Below, piece after piece: positions 1 to 10,572 of a stretch of 64,000 nucleotides of DNA. A program made the position numbers and the translations under genes. The notes below the pieces were generated by a model that was not told the origin of the DNA, searched no databases, and worked only from the letters and a program-made list of their open reading frames with translations. The stretch comes from Lepidostoma basale (taxonomy: Eukaryota; Arthropoda; Insecta; Trichoptera; Lepidostomatidae), in the NCBI GenBank assembly GCA_022606425.2, contig JAHDVF020000126.1, positions 233,501 to 297,500 on the forward strand. The letters are read 5' to 3'. How positions within the stretch are numbered: position 1 is the stretch's first letter; every line of letters begins with the position of its first letter.

Positions 1-330
1 TCACAAACATTAAGCATAGGAGTGGATGCATCACTCGACGAACTTCCCATAAACCAGTAATTAGTTTATTCAGAAGGGCCTTAAGTATCCGAAGACACAA
101 GTAGCGCTTTCTTTATATGTTGATTTAGCTCAGAAACGGTCTGCCACATGACTCCAAAACGATTAAGAAATCTGGAAACACATGCTCCAGATGCGTACGA
201 CTCGAGAACGGATTCAGAAGGAAAGATAAGATCAAAATTGTATAATTAATACGAATGAAAAAGTCTGTTTTCTTGTAATATATACATGTAGAAAACATGG
301 ACGTGCAGAAAAAATGGAAAAAAACTTGCT

Positions 331-870
331 TGTTAACTAACTAACTAACTAACCATCACGCCATTTCCCCGGAGGGGTAGGCAGAGAGGATGGATCGCCA
401 CACTGGCCTGTCCTGGCACACCTCTCGGGCTTCCTCCACATTCATACATCACACCATGCACGCACGTCGATTATTCCGACTTCGAATGTGACCGCCTTTT
501 AGTAATTGGTTAATTTGGTCATGCCATGTTTTCCTCGGTCGTCCTCGGCTTCTTTTCCCACTCACACTGCTTGTGTACAATTTTTTAACCATTCTACTCT
601 CATCCATTCGTTCCATATGTCCGAACCATCTCAGGGATCCTTTCTTAATTTTATTCATGATGCAGTCATCTGTCTTACATTTCTTTCTTATTTCATCGTT
701 CGTTATTCTATCATACAACGTTTTCCCGCACATTCTTCTTAGTGATCTCATTTCTACGGCGTTTATCCTGCTTTCATCCTTCTTTTGCCAGCTCCAAGCT
801 TCACTTCCATACATGAGTGTTGGCACTAGAACTCCATTGTGTACTGCCATCTTTGCTTCTCTGCATATGT
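331..870 (-). mobile_element. RTE-like family A retrotransposon, 3' end with tail
   Basis: The minus strand carries an open frame at 449-850 (133 aa) that is the C-terminal end of an RTE-type reverse transcriptase polyprotein. It shows LMYGSEAW, INAVEMRSLRRMCG, RWFGHMERMD and RGRPRKTWHDQINQ, the usual order in this domain. The 3' end is complete: a conserved CATCACGCC segment followed by a (TTAG)n tail, read as TAACTAAC at 335-353 on the plus strand. The reverse transcriptase palm and the endonuclease are absent, so this is a 5'-truncated copy. It is among the better-preserved copies in the window. Confidence 0.8.
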
Positions 871-1121
871 TTTTTTATGTCTTTGTTTATTTAAATAATA
901 TACTTATATATTTCTGGAATTCTGAGTACATAATTTTTTTCTGAGACCAATAATTTTATGAAATAGTAAATGTACATGAAAAAAATAACACGAATTCTCA
1001 CTGCTAGCAAATACAGAAAAACACATTTTTTGCAATTAAACTACTTACTTTACTAGAAGTTTTATTATACTTAGGAAATTGAAAAACTTTGTTTAATCCA
1101 TTATTTAATGAAAAATATTTA

Positions 1122-1160
1122 AAAAACACGAGATGTTTTGGAGGATACTCCAATCTTCAG
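1122..1160 (-). ncRNA. Decayed hammerhead-like motif
   Basis: On the minus strand CTGAAGA is followed by a hairpin (TGGAG/CTCCA) and then AAAAC and CTCGTG. The first GAAAC base and the GTC cleavage triplet are mutated compared with the cognate copy at 25544-25574, so this copy should be inactive. It abuts the palindromic element at 1226-1366. Confidence 0.3.
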
Positions 1161-1162
1161 GT

Positions 1163-1375
1163 GTAAAAATAGGATAATCAAATGATTTTACTGAAATCTC
1201 TTGATGGAAGTTCATTTTAAATAATAATTAAATAAAACGATGTTTTTTAACTACTTCCACTTTTGTCTTTATTTAGACAGCGACCGGTTTCGCCAGGCTC
1301 GCTGGCATCGACAGACTGGTCAGACAAAAGTGTAAGTAGTTAAAAAAACATCGTTTTATTTAATTATTTTGTAAA
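1163..1375. mobile_element. Inverted-repeat element containing a hammerhead-like core
   Basis: Arms at about 1226-1268 and 1322-1366 are near-perfect inverted repeats (AATTAAATAAAACGATG on one side, its complement on the other). The centre holds the hammerhead-like motif described separately. The left flank ATGATTTTACTGAAATCTC recurs beside related copies at 51210 and 61100, so it belongs to the element. No open frame is present, so it must be non-autonomous. Confidence 0.6.
1258..1332 (-). ncRNA. Hammerhead-like motif with 11-bp stem I
   Basis: Minus strand: CTGTCGA (1308-1314), stem II GCCAG/CTGGC, GAAAC (1287-1291), CG, then GTC (1282-1284). Stem I is CACTTTTGTCT (1322-1332) pairing with AGACAAAAGTG (1258-1268), continuous with the element's terminal inverted repeat. 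One core base deviates from the hammerhead rule: the A of CUGANGA is U here. The architecture is clear but activity is doubtful. Confidence 0.4.
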
Positions 1376-1519
1376 AATAGGATATAAACTAAACAATAAA
1401 ATTCGATAATATAATTCAAATTTAAACATTAACCTGTGCTATTTGTTATAAGTAGGTAGGTACTAACAATCATTTTTAACAGTAAGAACTAATAAATAAT
1501 ATTAAATAAAAATAATAAT

Positions 1520-1632
1520 ACATGCACAACTACCTATCACATGTCACGAGAATCAATATGATCTATACATTATACATCGCTGTGATGATGTAAAGTGCGA
1601 TTCAAAAAAATATTAATAAAAATTATTTTTAC
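1520..1632 (+). mobile_element. 5'-truncated tRNA-derived SINE (family S1)
   Basis: This copy holds only the body and tail. ATCACATGTCACGAGAATCA and the ending TGATGTAAAG followed by GCGATTCAA match the 3' half of the fuller copies at 2157-2400 and 37060-37310. The tRNA-like head with its B box is missing. Confidence 0.6.
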
Positions 1633-2156
1633 AGAATAATAATTGTAATAATAAGTTCAAACTGAACAATAATAACATGTATTTAATATTATTTATTTTG
1701 TATGAATCTTCCACATGCATGAGTAACACGCTGAAACAAAATAAAATGTATCTCATTGTCATAGAAATACTTGATATTTAATTCACCCAATTTGGTTGGA
1801 ATTGAAACTGAACGTTAACGCAGATAGCGATGAAATAGTGGCATGATTAAAGCTCAAAAAGAGCGGGAAACGTTTTATTAAATGCACTTAAAAACAAAAT
1901 GGCGGCGAGCATAAAATGGCGCAAAGCCACAAAAAATAACATAGAGACGCGAATTGTCAAGCAGATTGGATTTTTCAACAGATTATGATCAAAAGTTAAG
2001 CAAATATCAAGGAATACCATACAACTCTTTTCTGACATAACTATCTAGGAGATCTACATTTAAACAGCGTATCAGGCACGCAAGTCGATTACGCCGACTC
2101 CTGTTGCCGAAATTTAATTGTTGACTTATGTGGTCAATATTTTTTTTACTTGATTT

Positions 2157-2405
2157 TATTATTATTATTATTTTGTTGAATCGCTCTTTACATCATGACA
2201 GCATGATCCAAATCGCTGTACAGGGTATTATAGCTATCATAGTGATTCTCGTGACATGTGGTAGGTAGCTAATCTATCGCCATTTTATTGTCACATGAAT
2301 TCTACACCAGACCAAAGACAGTGTGACAATCACACTGCCCTCGCCGGGAATCGAACCCGGAACCTTCGGGTGACAGTCAATGCACTTACCACTCCATTCA
2401 CATTA
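2157..2405 (-). mobile_element. tRNA-derived SINE (family S1), near full length
   Basis: On the minus strand an RNA polymerase III B-box-like GGTTCCGGGTTCGATTCCCG (2341-2370) is followed by CAGTGTGATTGTCACACTG, a body with CACATGTCACGAGAATCA, and the ending TGATGTAAAG with an (AAT)n tail at 2157-2175. It is not a functional tRNA: there is no cloverleaf and the sequence continues into a repetitive body. Confidence 0.7.
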
Positions 2406-3284
2406 TTACGTTATCACGTTAGTGTTTTTTTTATCTAAGCGCAGTCGTAAACTTGTTATTCCTTTGTTATAATATACAGGATTTATTTTTATTATACTAT
2501 CATTCTTATTCCGGAAGCTACTAATGTCACACAATATTATTAGAGTCCCAATTTTTTGAACAATGATGTAAAACTATATTTTAAATATCGGATATCAATC
2601 AAAACGTCTGTTTTCAAATGGTATTTTTTGTATAATTATCATGAGAGTGACATGTTTTGCCTTTTTAAGAAATTATCAAATAAAAATATCTAATAACCCG
2701 TTTTTCAGATATTGGTAGACATTATTTATAATTTTTAAATATAAATGTATGTTTTCTAGAAGTTTTATTATACATTATTTATAGGAATTACATGTTTTCC
2801 TTTCATATAGTAGGTATATTATAAATACACAAAGAAGCTTTGAATAAGTTATTATGATTTAATTTATCAATTAATTTTGTTTATACTTTATACATGTGTT
2901 ATTTATTATACATTACAATGCATTGAAATAAGGATGTAAATAGTTTGAAATCACTATGTTGTTGACAGTTAAAAATGCGAGATTACGAGTAGGTAGGTGG
3001 ACATGACTTGTGTCCCAGCAAAGAGATAATACTATCTCTCTCGGCGGTCAAAGACGATGACGTCACACTGAATATTTTTTTCCATTAAGTCTTAATATGA
3101 ACAAGTGGAATCTAAACATTTATTAATATTAATATTAAACAACATGAAAGGAATAGGTTCCGATGATGAAGGTAAACTACATTTAATACATATCTTCTAA
3201 TCATTAAACCGCTTTCAGAAAGGACCAAACATTTCTCGCATCCTCAACATTCATACATTAGAATCGTGCTGTCCATAAAGCAGC

Positions 3285-3345
3285 AATGAGTAAAATCCAG
3301 TATTTTGTCTACAAGTATTTGTATACATTCAAAATGTTGAAAATA
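3285..3345. mobile_element. Terminal fragment of long MITE family N
   Basis: GTAAAATCCAGTATT, CTACAAGTATTTGTATACATT and CAAAATGTTG match the ends of the MITE copies near 10140-10570, 13081-13455, 39195-39490 and 50020-50190. Only one terminus is present. Confidence 0.5.
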
Positions 3346-3354
3346 AACTAGTTT

Positions 3355-3800
3355 AAATCGCCGTTTCTCCGGAAGGAAAGAAGGAGATAAAGGACCGCCA
3401 CACCACTATTCTATCCTAACCCATCTCTCTAGATTCCTATACATTTATACAGCGACTCATACACGCACGTCGATTCTTCATGGCCGACCTTAAATAAAAT
3501 TTAATTAATTTGGTCATCACATTTTCCTCGACTCCGTACTCCATCGTTAATGTATAATTTCTTAACCATTCTCTCTTCATTCGTGCGTTCCATATGTGCA
3601 AACCAACGTGATGATAAAACAACACGACGTGTCATATACGCACGTCGATCAGACATCTAACATGGCCTTTGAAATTTGATTAATCTGGTCATGCCAAGTT
3701 TCCCTCGGTCTCCCACGACTCTGTTACTCCATTCACATCGTTAACGTATACTTTCTTAACCATTTCCACAATGCGTTCCATGCATTCATAATACTTACTA
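3355..3800 (-). mobile_element. Two adjacent degenerate RTE-like family A fragments
   Basis: Two successive minus-strand pieces (about 3355-3625 and 3636-3800) each carry the family A segment read on the plus strand as CACGCACGTCGAT ... TTAATTTGGTCAT ... TTTTCCTCG, which encodes the RGRPRKTWHDQIN region. Frames are interrupted by stops and indels. The pair may be one copy with an internal duplication or two independent insertions. Confidence 0.6.
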
Positions 3801-4159
3801 TAAATGTTAAAAAAAAACATTTTTATTCTAAAAAGCTGAGAATATAACTCATGCGGGTCTTTCTCGGAACTCGTCCCTGGTATCATACGGGCAGGAATTT
3901 TATTGACTTTATCCCGTTAAGATTAATTAACACATCACATGCTTTAAACGAAATAAAATATCAATTTAAACTTTTAGTGGTCTGAAATTGAAACTTTACG
4001 AGCGTTTTTAATAGTTTAAACGACACCATAAAGTTAAAGAGATCGACACCTATAAACCAATGTATTATAGAAACAATTCATCGCGTCTAAGTTGTTAAAT
4101 ACGAGTATTGACGTGCTCGTCTGGCTATATCAACTGCAGTACATAAATAGGGAGTATAG

Positions 4160-4225
4160 AGGGACTCACCACCCGAAACTGTTATAGGACGTAGCGGCGC
4201 CGTTTCGTCAGTTTTTCTCATGGAA
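4160..4225 (+). repeat. Short conserved repeat R42
   Basis: ACCCGAAACTGTTATAGGAC followed by GTAGCGGCGCCGTTTCGTCAG is nearly the same as a segment at 44683-44724 and as the complement of 53619-53660. GC content is high for its surroundings. It does not match any repeat end I recognise and may be the 5' end of a retroelement. Confidence 0.5.
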
Positions 4226-4299
4226 TATTTAGGCTCATAGCTTCATTTACAATATATAAGTATTTTCATTCGTTATTCCCACGTGTCCAAACCACCTTT

Positions 4300-4484
4300 A
4301 TATTAGTCATCTTGCATATTAGTGAAAGTGCGTTCAGAGGACAAATACTCTTGACTTCAGAGAGTATGTTGTCTTCCTAATCTTGAACCATTTATCATGT
4401 GTTCCTGGTATTATATACGAGTATATACTATTTTACTTGTATTGTCTATTGAGAAAATAAACTGATTTGATTTGATTTAATGAC
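4300..4484 (+). mobile_element. Jockey-like retrotransposon, 3' terminus
   Basis: The sequence encodes the last residues seen in the longer copies (VSES-FRGQILLTSESML) and then a 3' UTR ending AATAAACTGATTTGATTTGA. The same UTR and (TTGAT)n tail end the copies at 24000-24705 and 55925-56755. Confidence 0.7.
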
Positions 4485-4487
4485 TCT

Positions 4488-4935
4488 TTCATTATTTGTT
4501 TCATAACATTTTCATTCGCACTGCATTTACTTCTTATATTTGCCTTTGACTCTATCATGCACAGATTTACCACACATCATCTAACTCTAAGAGATCTCCT
4601 TTCTGCTGCATTTATTTTAAATTATCTATATTTTTCCAATTCCGTGATTCACTTCCATACATATAGGTCAAAACACTTGTCTATATATAAATTAAATAAC
4701 CACGGGGACATTACGCAACCCTATTTGACACCTTTATTGATATCAAACCAGGCTGTGAGATCTCCATTTACTCTGACACTAGCAGTGCTTTCCGTGTATA
4801 GCAGAGACTTAATTGTCGTGATCAGTTTTGTACTAATTCCATAATCAGACAATATTTTCCACAACTTTACTCTATTAACGTAATCATATGCATTTTGCAA
4901 ATCGACATACGCACATAAATTATAGTAACATAAAA
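4488..4935 (-). mobile_element. RTE-like family A fragment with reverse transcriptase palm
   Basis: Read on the minus strand, it encodes AYVDLQNAYDYVNRVKLWKI (finger/palm) and then DINKGV with GCVMSPWLFNLYIDKC, a reverse transcriptase motif. It then joins straight to the C-terminal LRSLRV-like segment. The YADD catalytic block expected between them is missing, so there is an internal deletion. Frames contain stops. This is one of two places in the window where family A palm sequence survives. Confidence 0.65.
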
Positions 4936-5384
4936 CCCTCTCTACCTAACCCTCGGTGTAATAGTTGGTTTAACTTTAAAAATATGTCATGAAAAAGAGA
5001 ACAACCGACATTTTATTATGCGTAAGATTGTTAAGAAATCTGAATAAGTAGATATTGTAGAACAAATTCTCATCATTATCCCTAATGCTCTGTACCCATA
5101 TGGAGATGAGATGAATGATAACAATAAAACACGCGAGAAAGAGACATAATAAGACACGAGAATAGAAAGAGATAAAGAATTACAATAGGAAACACAATGG
5201 ATCATTTGACAAGAGATCCCAAGTACAGTATATAATCAAATATAATATACCTTTAACAATAAAATAGAGATTTGATTGTTACTGCATGCGACAAAGTATG
5301 AATTTATCTTTCATTTTTAAGACATGACAAAAAATTCGTTGATCTCATGCGAAGACACTTTGAATAATATCCGAAAAAGGTTTT

Positions 5385-6055
5385 TATTATGGGATTGTTC
5401 TTCCTTTGGTGCCGTGTCAGGTCCCCCCAACGTTGGCGATCACTGCAATAAAGGCATATCTGTCCTGCGCCACTTGGAACAAGTTCTGAAATCTTGTAAT
5501 TCCTGTCCACTCTTTAATGTTCCGCAGCCAGGGCAGCTGCCTTCTACCAATTCTTCGACGTCCTTCCACTTTACATATTAATATCAGTCAAATGAGGTGG
5601 TATTTTTCTCCCCTTAGCACATGACCCAAATACTAGACATTTATAATTTTCACACTCGACAACAGCTCTCTATTGGCTCTGGCTCTCTGTAGTACGTCTG
5701 CATTACTGACCTTATCGATTCACGGTATATGGGTCATTCTTGCGGTATATCCACATCTCGAACGCCTCCAACCGGTTCATTACATTCACATATAAAATTT
5801 AATCATTCTTTGTCGGAGTTTCAAGTTAAGATCATCGTTGCAAAATAAGGTTCTCATTTTATGAAATGCAACTCGTGCAACTTCAAATTTGCATTTTATT
5901 TCAATGTCCGGGTCAAGCACTTTAGTGATAATGCTGCCAATGTATTTAAATTGATCGACCATTTCAACATTCGCACCATTCAGTTACAGAGTGGATGCAG
6001 AATAATTATGGGATTAAACTTAAATATTTATGAATTAAAACACTATTTTGTTCCA
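5385..6055 (-). mobile_element. RTE-like family D retrotransposon fragment
   Basis: The minus strand encodes, with several stops, FHKMRTLFCNDDLNLKLRQR near 5830-5875, then VSNADVLQRARANRELLSSV, LGHVLRGEKYHL, GRRQLPWLRNIKEWTGI and VAQDRYAFIAVIANVGGT, ending near 5410. This is the C-terminal domain of an RTE polyprotein. The copy at 61960-62560 is the same family and better preserved. Confidence 0.7.
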
Positions 6056-6059
6056 CTTG

Positions 6060-6420
6060 GACTTGGATATTCTGGCTTACAGAAGTTCAGCTTTTGTGGG
6101 TTCTCTTACGTCTGATGGGAACATTGTTGGAAAGGTGATTTGGTGGGTTGTTGGTTTATGCGTGGGCTTGATTTGTGTGGCCCGGGTGTTCCTCTGAAGA
6201 AGGCTCGATTTTTGGCGCTTGTGGCGGCTGATGGTGTTTAGGTCGTAATTTGAGAGGTCTTTTATCGTGGGGTTAGGATGTAAATAGAGTCCTTTGTAAA
6301 AACGTTCTGCAAGTTTCAGAATGAATTCATCTATCATCGGGATTTCCGATCCACTTTTTAGATTGTTATCTCGAAATAATTCGTGGGTCCTACATATACT
6401 GTGCAACCTTCAGAACATAT
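6060..6420 (-). mobile_element. Jockey-clade reverse transcriptase C-terminus
   Basis: An open frame at 6077-6406 contains ICRTHELFRDNNLKSGSEIP, then FILKLAERFYKGLYLHPNPT and RHKRQKSSLL. The arrangement (R-x-x-x-L-x-x-D, then a helix, then AERFY...HPNP) is the usual C-terminal tail of jockey-clade retrotransposons. The copy is 5'-truncated. Related fragments lie at 8050-8320 and 19915-20020. Confidence 0.6.
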
Positions 6421-6439
6421 ATTTTTTGGGATATTGGGT

Positions 6440-6660
6440 ATATCCTTTTAACTTGTCTTCCTTGGCCGAAGTTTTGGAGAACGTTGGAGTCTTCATCTTC
6501 AGGGTAGTCATATATGTGTGGTGGATAAAGTATGCATATGAAGATGGAGTCTGCTAAGATCTCCGAAATGTCGGTTGAGGAAGATTTGAAAATCTACGAG
6601 AATTATTCTTCAAAAAATTACGAGAAAAATAAACTCAAAGTGAAAAAAATATCTAATGAA
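6440..6660. mobile_element. Inverted-repeat element with two decayed hammerhead-like arms
   Basis: The plus strand at 6538-6572 reads ATGAAGA, hairpin GGAG/CTCC, GAAAT, GTC. The minus strand near 6468-6500 reads CTGAAGATGAAGACTCC then TTCTCC, AAAAC. The two motifs face each other as in the other palindromic elements. Both depart from the ribozyme consensus. Confidence 0.3.
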
Positions 6661-7484
6661 TAAAAAATTCGTCATTATGAAATTACAGCGTAAACGTCGT
6701 CAGTTTGTTAAAAATTAAATATAAATGTGCAATATATTTTGGTTTTATTGAAGACAACTGCGTGATTTTAGTGAATGCAATAATCATATTAAAACTTTTA
6801 GCGTAATTTTTTTTTTTTAAATTTCATTAATTTAAGTTTTAATTTTAAGAATTGTTTATGTAGCAAAGTCTTACATATTTTTCATTGCTTTCCATATTTT
6901 TGTTTGAACCCAATTACTGTATACAAGTATATAGCTATTGATTCTCATGACATGTCTAATGTATTACAAAAAGTGTATAAAATATTTGCACCAGAATATT
7001 GTATATCATTGACTACTATTAATTTGTATATGGCTCTCGGGAACTACAAACTCTTGTACGTGCGATAGGATGTATGCCTACATTGAGATAGCCAGTATCT
7101 CTCCTCTCTCAAGCCCGATATGGATCTTAATAAGTCTCAAGAAGCCGCCGGACAGACAGAGAATTACTTGTTATTATTGCGGTGATGAAAGAAAATGGCG
7201 GCGTGGTAAGATAGCAATCAGCTAATAACGAATGCCAAAACAATACTATTGTTTTGTTTCCTCTGTAGAGCGGTTCGTAATACCGCATTTTTCTTCCATT
7301 AGAACCACGTGTCAAATGTGATATTCACCAACACTCGTAAACGAAAATATACCATTTTATTTAACGGATTCCTCGCAGCCAATTGATGATAGCTAAGTAC
7401 CATAAATAAATAGAAATAAGCAATAATGCCTCAGAACAACATTTGATAGTAATAATATATAAAAAGACATTTGTACAAAAAAAA

Positions 7485-7672
7485 TTGTTAATTAATACAA
7501 ATGGAAACGTCAGTTTTATAGAAGTTTTCTTATATTTTATGGGAATGTCATGTTTCGCCATTCTAAGGCATTGTCAAATGTAAACATTTGATAATGCCTT
7601 AGAAGGGCGAAACATGTCATTCCCATAAAATATAATAAAACTTCTAGAAAACTGACATGTGTTTTACACCAT
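7485..7672. mobile_element. Palindromic MITE family K, both arms present
   Basis: The left arm (7490-7580) reads TACAAATGGAAACGTCAG, TTATGGGAATGTCATGTTTC and CTAAGGCATTGTCAAATG. The right arm (7584-7665) is its complement. Single arms or diverged pairs recur at 7945-8045, 11285-11432, 15238-15398, 15446-15605, 47093-47175, 49258-49330, 51600-51770 and elsewhere, making K the commonest small repeat in the window. There is no coding capacity. Confidence 0.7.
7588..7618 (+). ncRNA. Hammerhead-like motif in MITE K (degenerate core)
   Basis: TTGATAA, stem II GCCTT/AGGGC, GAAAC (7609-7613), AT, GTC (7616-7618). The core should be CTGANGA; here the first C is T and the G is A, so catalysis is not expected. 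It is listed because spacing and order are identical to the better copies. Confidence 0.3.
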
Positions 7673-7789
7673 TGTTCAAGAAACAATAAATTAATATTTT
7701 GTAATTTACAATTACATGGTAGAAGTTCACTGTAAACAATGAAAAAAAAAATAATAAACCTTTTTATATGCATATTTAGTTAAAATCCA

Positions 7790-7895
7790 TTAACGTTTGT
7801 ATCTTCAACCGGTTTCGGCAGCTCGCTGCCAATATCTAATCAAGAAGATAGCAGCGAGCTGCCGAAACCGACCGAAGACACAAACAATAGTGGAA
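7790..7895. mobile_element. Short palindromic element with CGAAACCGG hairpins
   Basis: Inverted arms share CGGTTTCGGCAGCTCGCTGC (7811-7830) and its complement (7853-7872). Each arm has a GGCAG/CTGCC hairpin next to GAAAC. A related single copy lies at 38540-38590. There is no open frame. Confidence 0.5.
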
Positions 7896-7944
7896 TTTAA
7901 TTAAATTTATATTTTAAAAAAAACATTTTATTTTCATTATTTAC

Positions 7945-8320
7945 ATTTTTTAATGACTTAGAAAGGCGAAGTATGTCATTCGCATAAACTATAATATATT
8001 AAAACTTTTATAAAACAGAATGATGTTTTCATTCGTATTAATTAGATATACTAGAAGCGTATTGGACATGGAACTTCCAGCTTATGGAGGTTCAGCTCTT
8101 GTAGTCTCTTACATCTAATGGGTACATTGTTAGAAAGGCGTTGTAGCATTGTTGAGCGTTTATCCGAAGGAGGATCCATTTTGGGCGCATGTTGGGACTG
8201 GGGGTGTATGGATCGCAATCTGAGATGTATTTTATTGTAAGGTTAGGATGTGAATGATGTCCTTAATAAAATTGTTGGACAAATTTCTGAATGTATTAAT
8301 TTTTTCCAATATTCATATAT
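7945..8320 (-). mobile_element. Single MITE K arm followed by a jockey-clade fragment
   Basis: 7945-8045 is one arm of MITE K (CGAAGTATGTCATTC, then TTTTCATTCGTATTAATT). 8050-8320 is a diverged copy of the jockey-clade C-terminal region at 6060-6360: it has the same order of GGTTCAGCTC, TCTTACATCTAATGGG and TAAGGTTAGGATGT. All frames are broken. Confidence 0.5.
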
Positions 8321-8904
8321 CTTCCCGATTCTAAGTGGATAAGTGTGATCCTGATCTATGAAGGCGCACCAAGCAAAAATCTGATTATTATACAGAATTT
8401 GGACTTTCTTGGGTTTGAATTGAAAGCTGCATAGCCCCAGATGGAGGCTTAATGAATAGTTTTAAAGAAAAATAACGCTTTTGAAATCACAAACTTCACA
8501 AGTAATAGTCATACATCTGTTACTGTGTCTAATGTAACTAATTACATAGTATTTTAAAATAATTACTCAGTTTTTCATGATATGCCAATTGACATCAATT
8601 ATAAATAATCGTATGTTTGTCTTCCAAGAAACTGACAAGATAAAATTAATTGCCAAGAATAACTTCTTAATAAAAACACAACGATAGATTGACACGTATA
8701 AATCTATCACGAATCAACAATATATGTAAGATAACCATTCATTTATGACTTGGATATTTTAGCATACAAGTTCACTATTCCTCTTAATGAAAGTTCCGAT
8801 AAGAATATTGTTGGGTAGGTGATTTGGTAGGTTATTAAATGTCCTTAGGATGTAAAGAAGAACTTGTAAGTGATCATGAAAAACTCCATATTTAAAATTA
8901 ATAA

Positions 8905-9182
8905 AAACGACAGTATTCTAGATAGCTTGAGGAACACGGCTATCCGCGAAATCTGCAAGGTGGAAGATGTCGTGAGATGGGGCAGACAACGCAGAAGATA
9001 CTGGAATGCGCACGTGCAGAAGATGGATCCCTCACGCTGTGGCGCATCAGATTCCTGTTGGCTACCGTCTCCCCGGAAGACCGCCAAAGAGATTGAGGGA
9101 TAGCTGGGTGTCGACCTCCCAAGAGAGGCCAGCCTGATTTCAGGAACAAAACAAAGGTCTAAAAGAAGAAGAAGAAGAAAAC
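8905..9182 (+). mobile_element. RTE-like family B retrotransposon, 3' end
   Basis: The plus strand encodes LRNTAIREICKVEDVVRWGR, QRRRYWNAHVQKMDPSRCG and, after a shift, a GYRPPRRPPKRLRDSW-like segment ending in stops. It closes with an (AAG)n tail at 9165-9180. The same family appears on the minus strand at 32930-33300 and 63155-63400. Confidence 0.7.
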
Positions 9183-9211
9183 GGCAGTTTTTTTTTATAA
9201 TATATATAAGT

Positions 9212-9412
9212 GGAGTAATCTGTAGGCATGAGGATGCAGATGCCTATTGGTGGCGATAAGGTTCGCAACCCATCACACCGCGTCTCCCGCGGGGCGAAAA
9301 GAGATGAATGGAGTGCCGCATCGGTTAAAGTGTGACAGTCCATTCTTTCTGCCTACCCTTTCGGGGAGACGGCGTGATGGTTAGATAGTTAGTTAGTTAG
9401 TTAGGAGTAATC
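9212..9412 (+). mobile_element. SINE-like element with an RTE family A 3' end (family S3)
   Basis: The body contains GGTTCGCAACCCATCACACC, which resembles a pol III B box, then GTCTCCCGCGGGGCGAAAAG and GAGTGCCGCATCGGTTAAAG. The last 60 bases (CAGTCCATTCTTTCTGCCTA ... GACGGCGTGATGG plus (TTAG)n) match the 3' end of RTE family A. Other copies are at 11712-11800, 40683-40830 and 58424-58580. Confidence 0.6.
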
Positions 9413-9514
9413 TGTTTCGTCTTACTAGAGCATTATCAATGGGTGGGATTTCAAACATCAAAAAAAAATATTTTAAAAAATTACGTTTTCGTAAATATTA
9501 TACTGAGGACCGGA

Positions 9515-9772
9515 GATGATATCGTCGGTTCAAAGGTAAAACTCATTAAGTGACATTTAAAAAAAATTCTTTTATGCAATTTCTGTATCAGACTTGTAAA
9601 TTCTACGTCAGATAATAATCACCAAGTGTATTTATTGAAGAATAACAGTTATTCTTTAATAAAAACACTTGGTGATTATTTTCTGACGTAGAATTCACAA
9701 GTCTGATACAGAAATTGAAAAAAAAAACTAAATGTCACTTAATGAGTTTTACCTTTGAGCCGACGATATTAT
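9515..9772. mobile_element. Long palindromic MITE
   Basis: The left arm (about 9515-9635) and right arm (about 9655-9772) are near-perfect inverted repeats of about 120 bp. Shared segments include GTAAAACTCATTAAGTGACA, TTTCTGTATCAGACTTG and AATAATCACCAAGTG with their complements. The arms meet at TTATTGAAGAATAACAG. There is no open frame and I see no hammerhead-like core. Confidence 0.7.
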
Positions 9773-10139
9773 GTATATATCGAGATGTCTTATTTTGTTA
9801 AAATCGTAACCAGTTTTCGACAGAGACGAATATATATGTTTACCGACAATAAATGAACGTTTGAATGCCACAGAAACGCGTCAATGTGATAAACTGTAGA
9901 AAACGCAACACAATAGGAGTGTACCCGCTGCCTCCGTGGCAACAGATGGACCATTGTTGAGTTTTTATTCAAATGAACAAAACTTTATCCCACCTGAGAT
10001 CAATGTCCGCGAATCTCAAATTCAATTTTGTTACTTTCAATAAATATTCAACTTTGCATATTATTACCATTGTAAAATTCTAAATTATGTAACCGAAAAA
10101 ATACATGTGAGTATGATACATTTATTTTTTTGTTGATTA

Positions 10140-10572
10140 GACTTTTAAATAAACTACGCAGATTTTTTTTAATGTATACAAATACTGGATTTTACCCATT
10201 ACGGTAATCATTTAAAAAAAATTGTGTTTACTATTATAAATTAATAATAGAGTTTTACAAAACTAATACCTCAACCATCAATAAAACTGACTTCTCACTC
10301 GGTTTACATATATTCTTAATATATGGCGCTAGTGTAGATTCACCTAAAAATGTGAAGTGTGTCTCAACATAGTAGCATATATACATCTTTCAAAAATTTG
10401 TCAGACATGCTGGTCGTAAGAAGGGCGGAATGGGGAATGTTGTTAACATAAAGCGATCGCTTAACCCAACCAATGACAGGTCATAAGTCCTGTAAACGCC
10501 TCGACCACCATATTCTGTTTCCAAAAACAATTTACATCTTCGTCTCTATTGAGATACATTTAATCCTTAAGA
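10140..10572. mobile_element. MITE family N, near full length
   Basis: The termini are inverted: TACAAATACTGGATTTTACC near the start, and TTTACATCTTCGTCTCTATT with GAGATACATTTAATCCTTA near the end. The internal ATAAAGCGATCGCTTAACCC with AACCAATGACAGGTCATAAG is shared with 13081-13455 and 39195-39490. No transposase frame is present. Confidence 0.6.

Noticed and set aside
2330..2400. tRNA gene, because of a perfect B box
   Set aside because: No cloverleaf, and the same sequence with a repetitive body recurs six times: a SINE.
9515..9772. Hammerhead in the long palindrome
   Set aside because: CTGATAC is present, but no GAAA core or cleavage triplet is spaced correctly.
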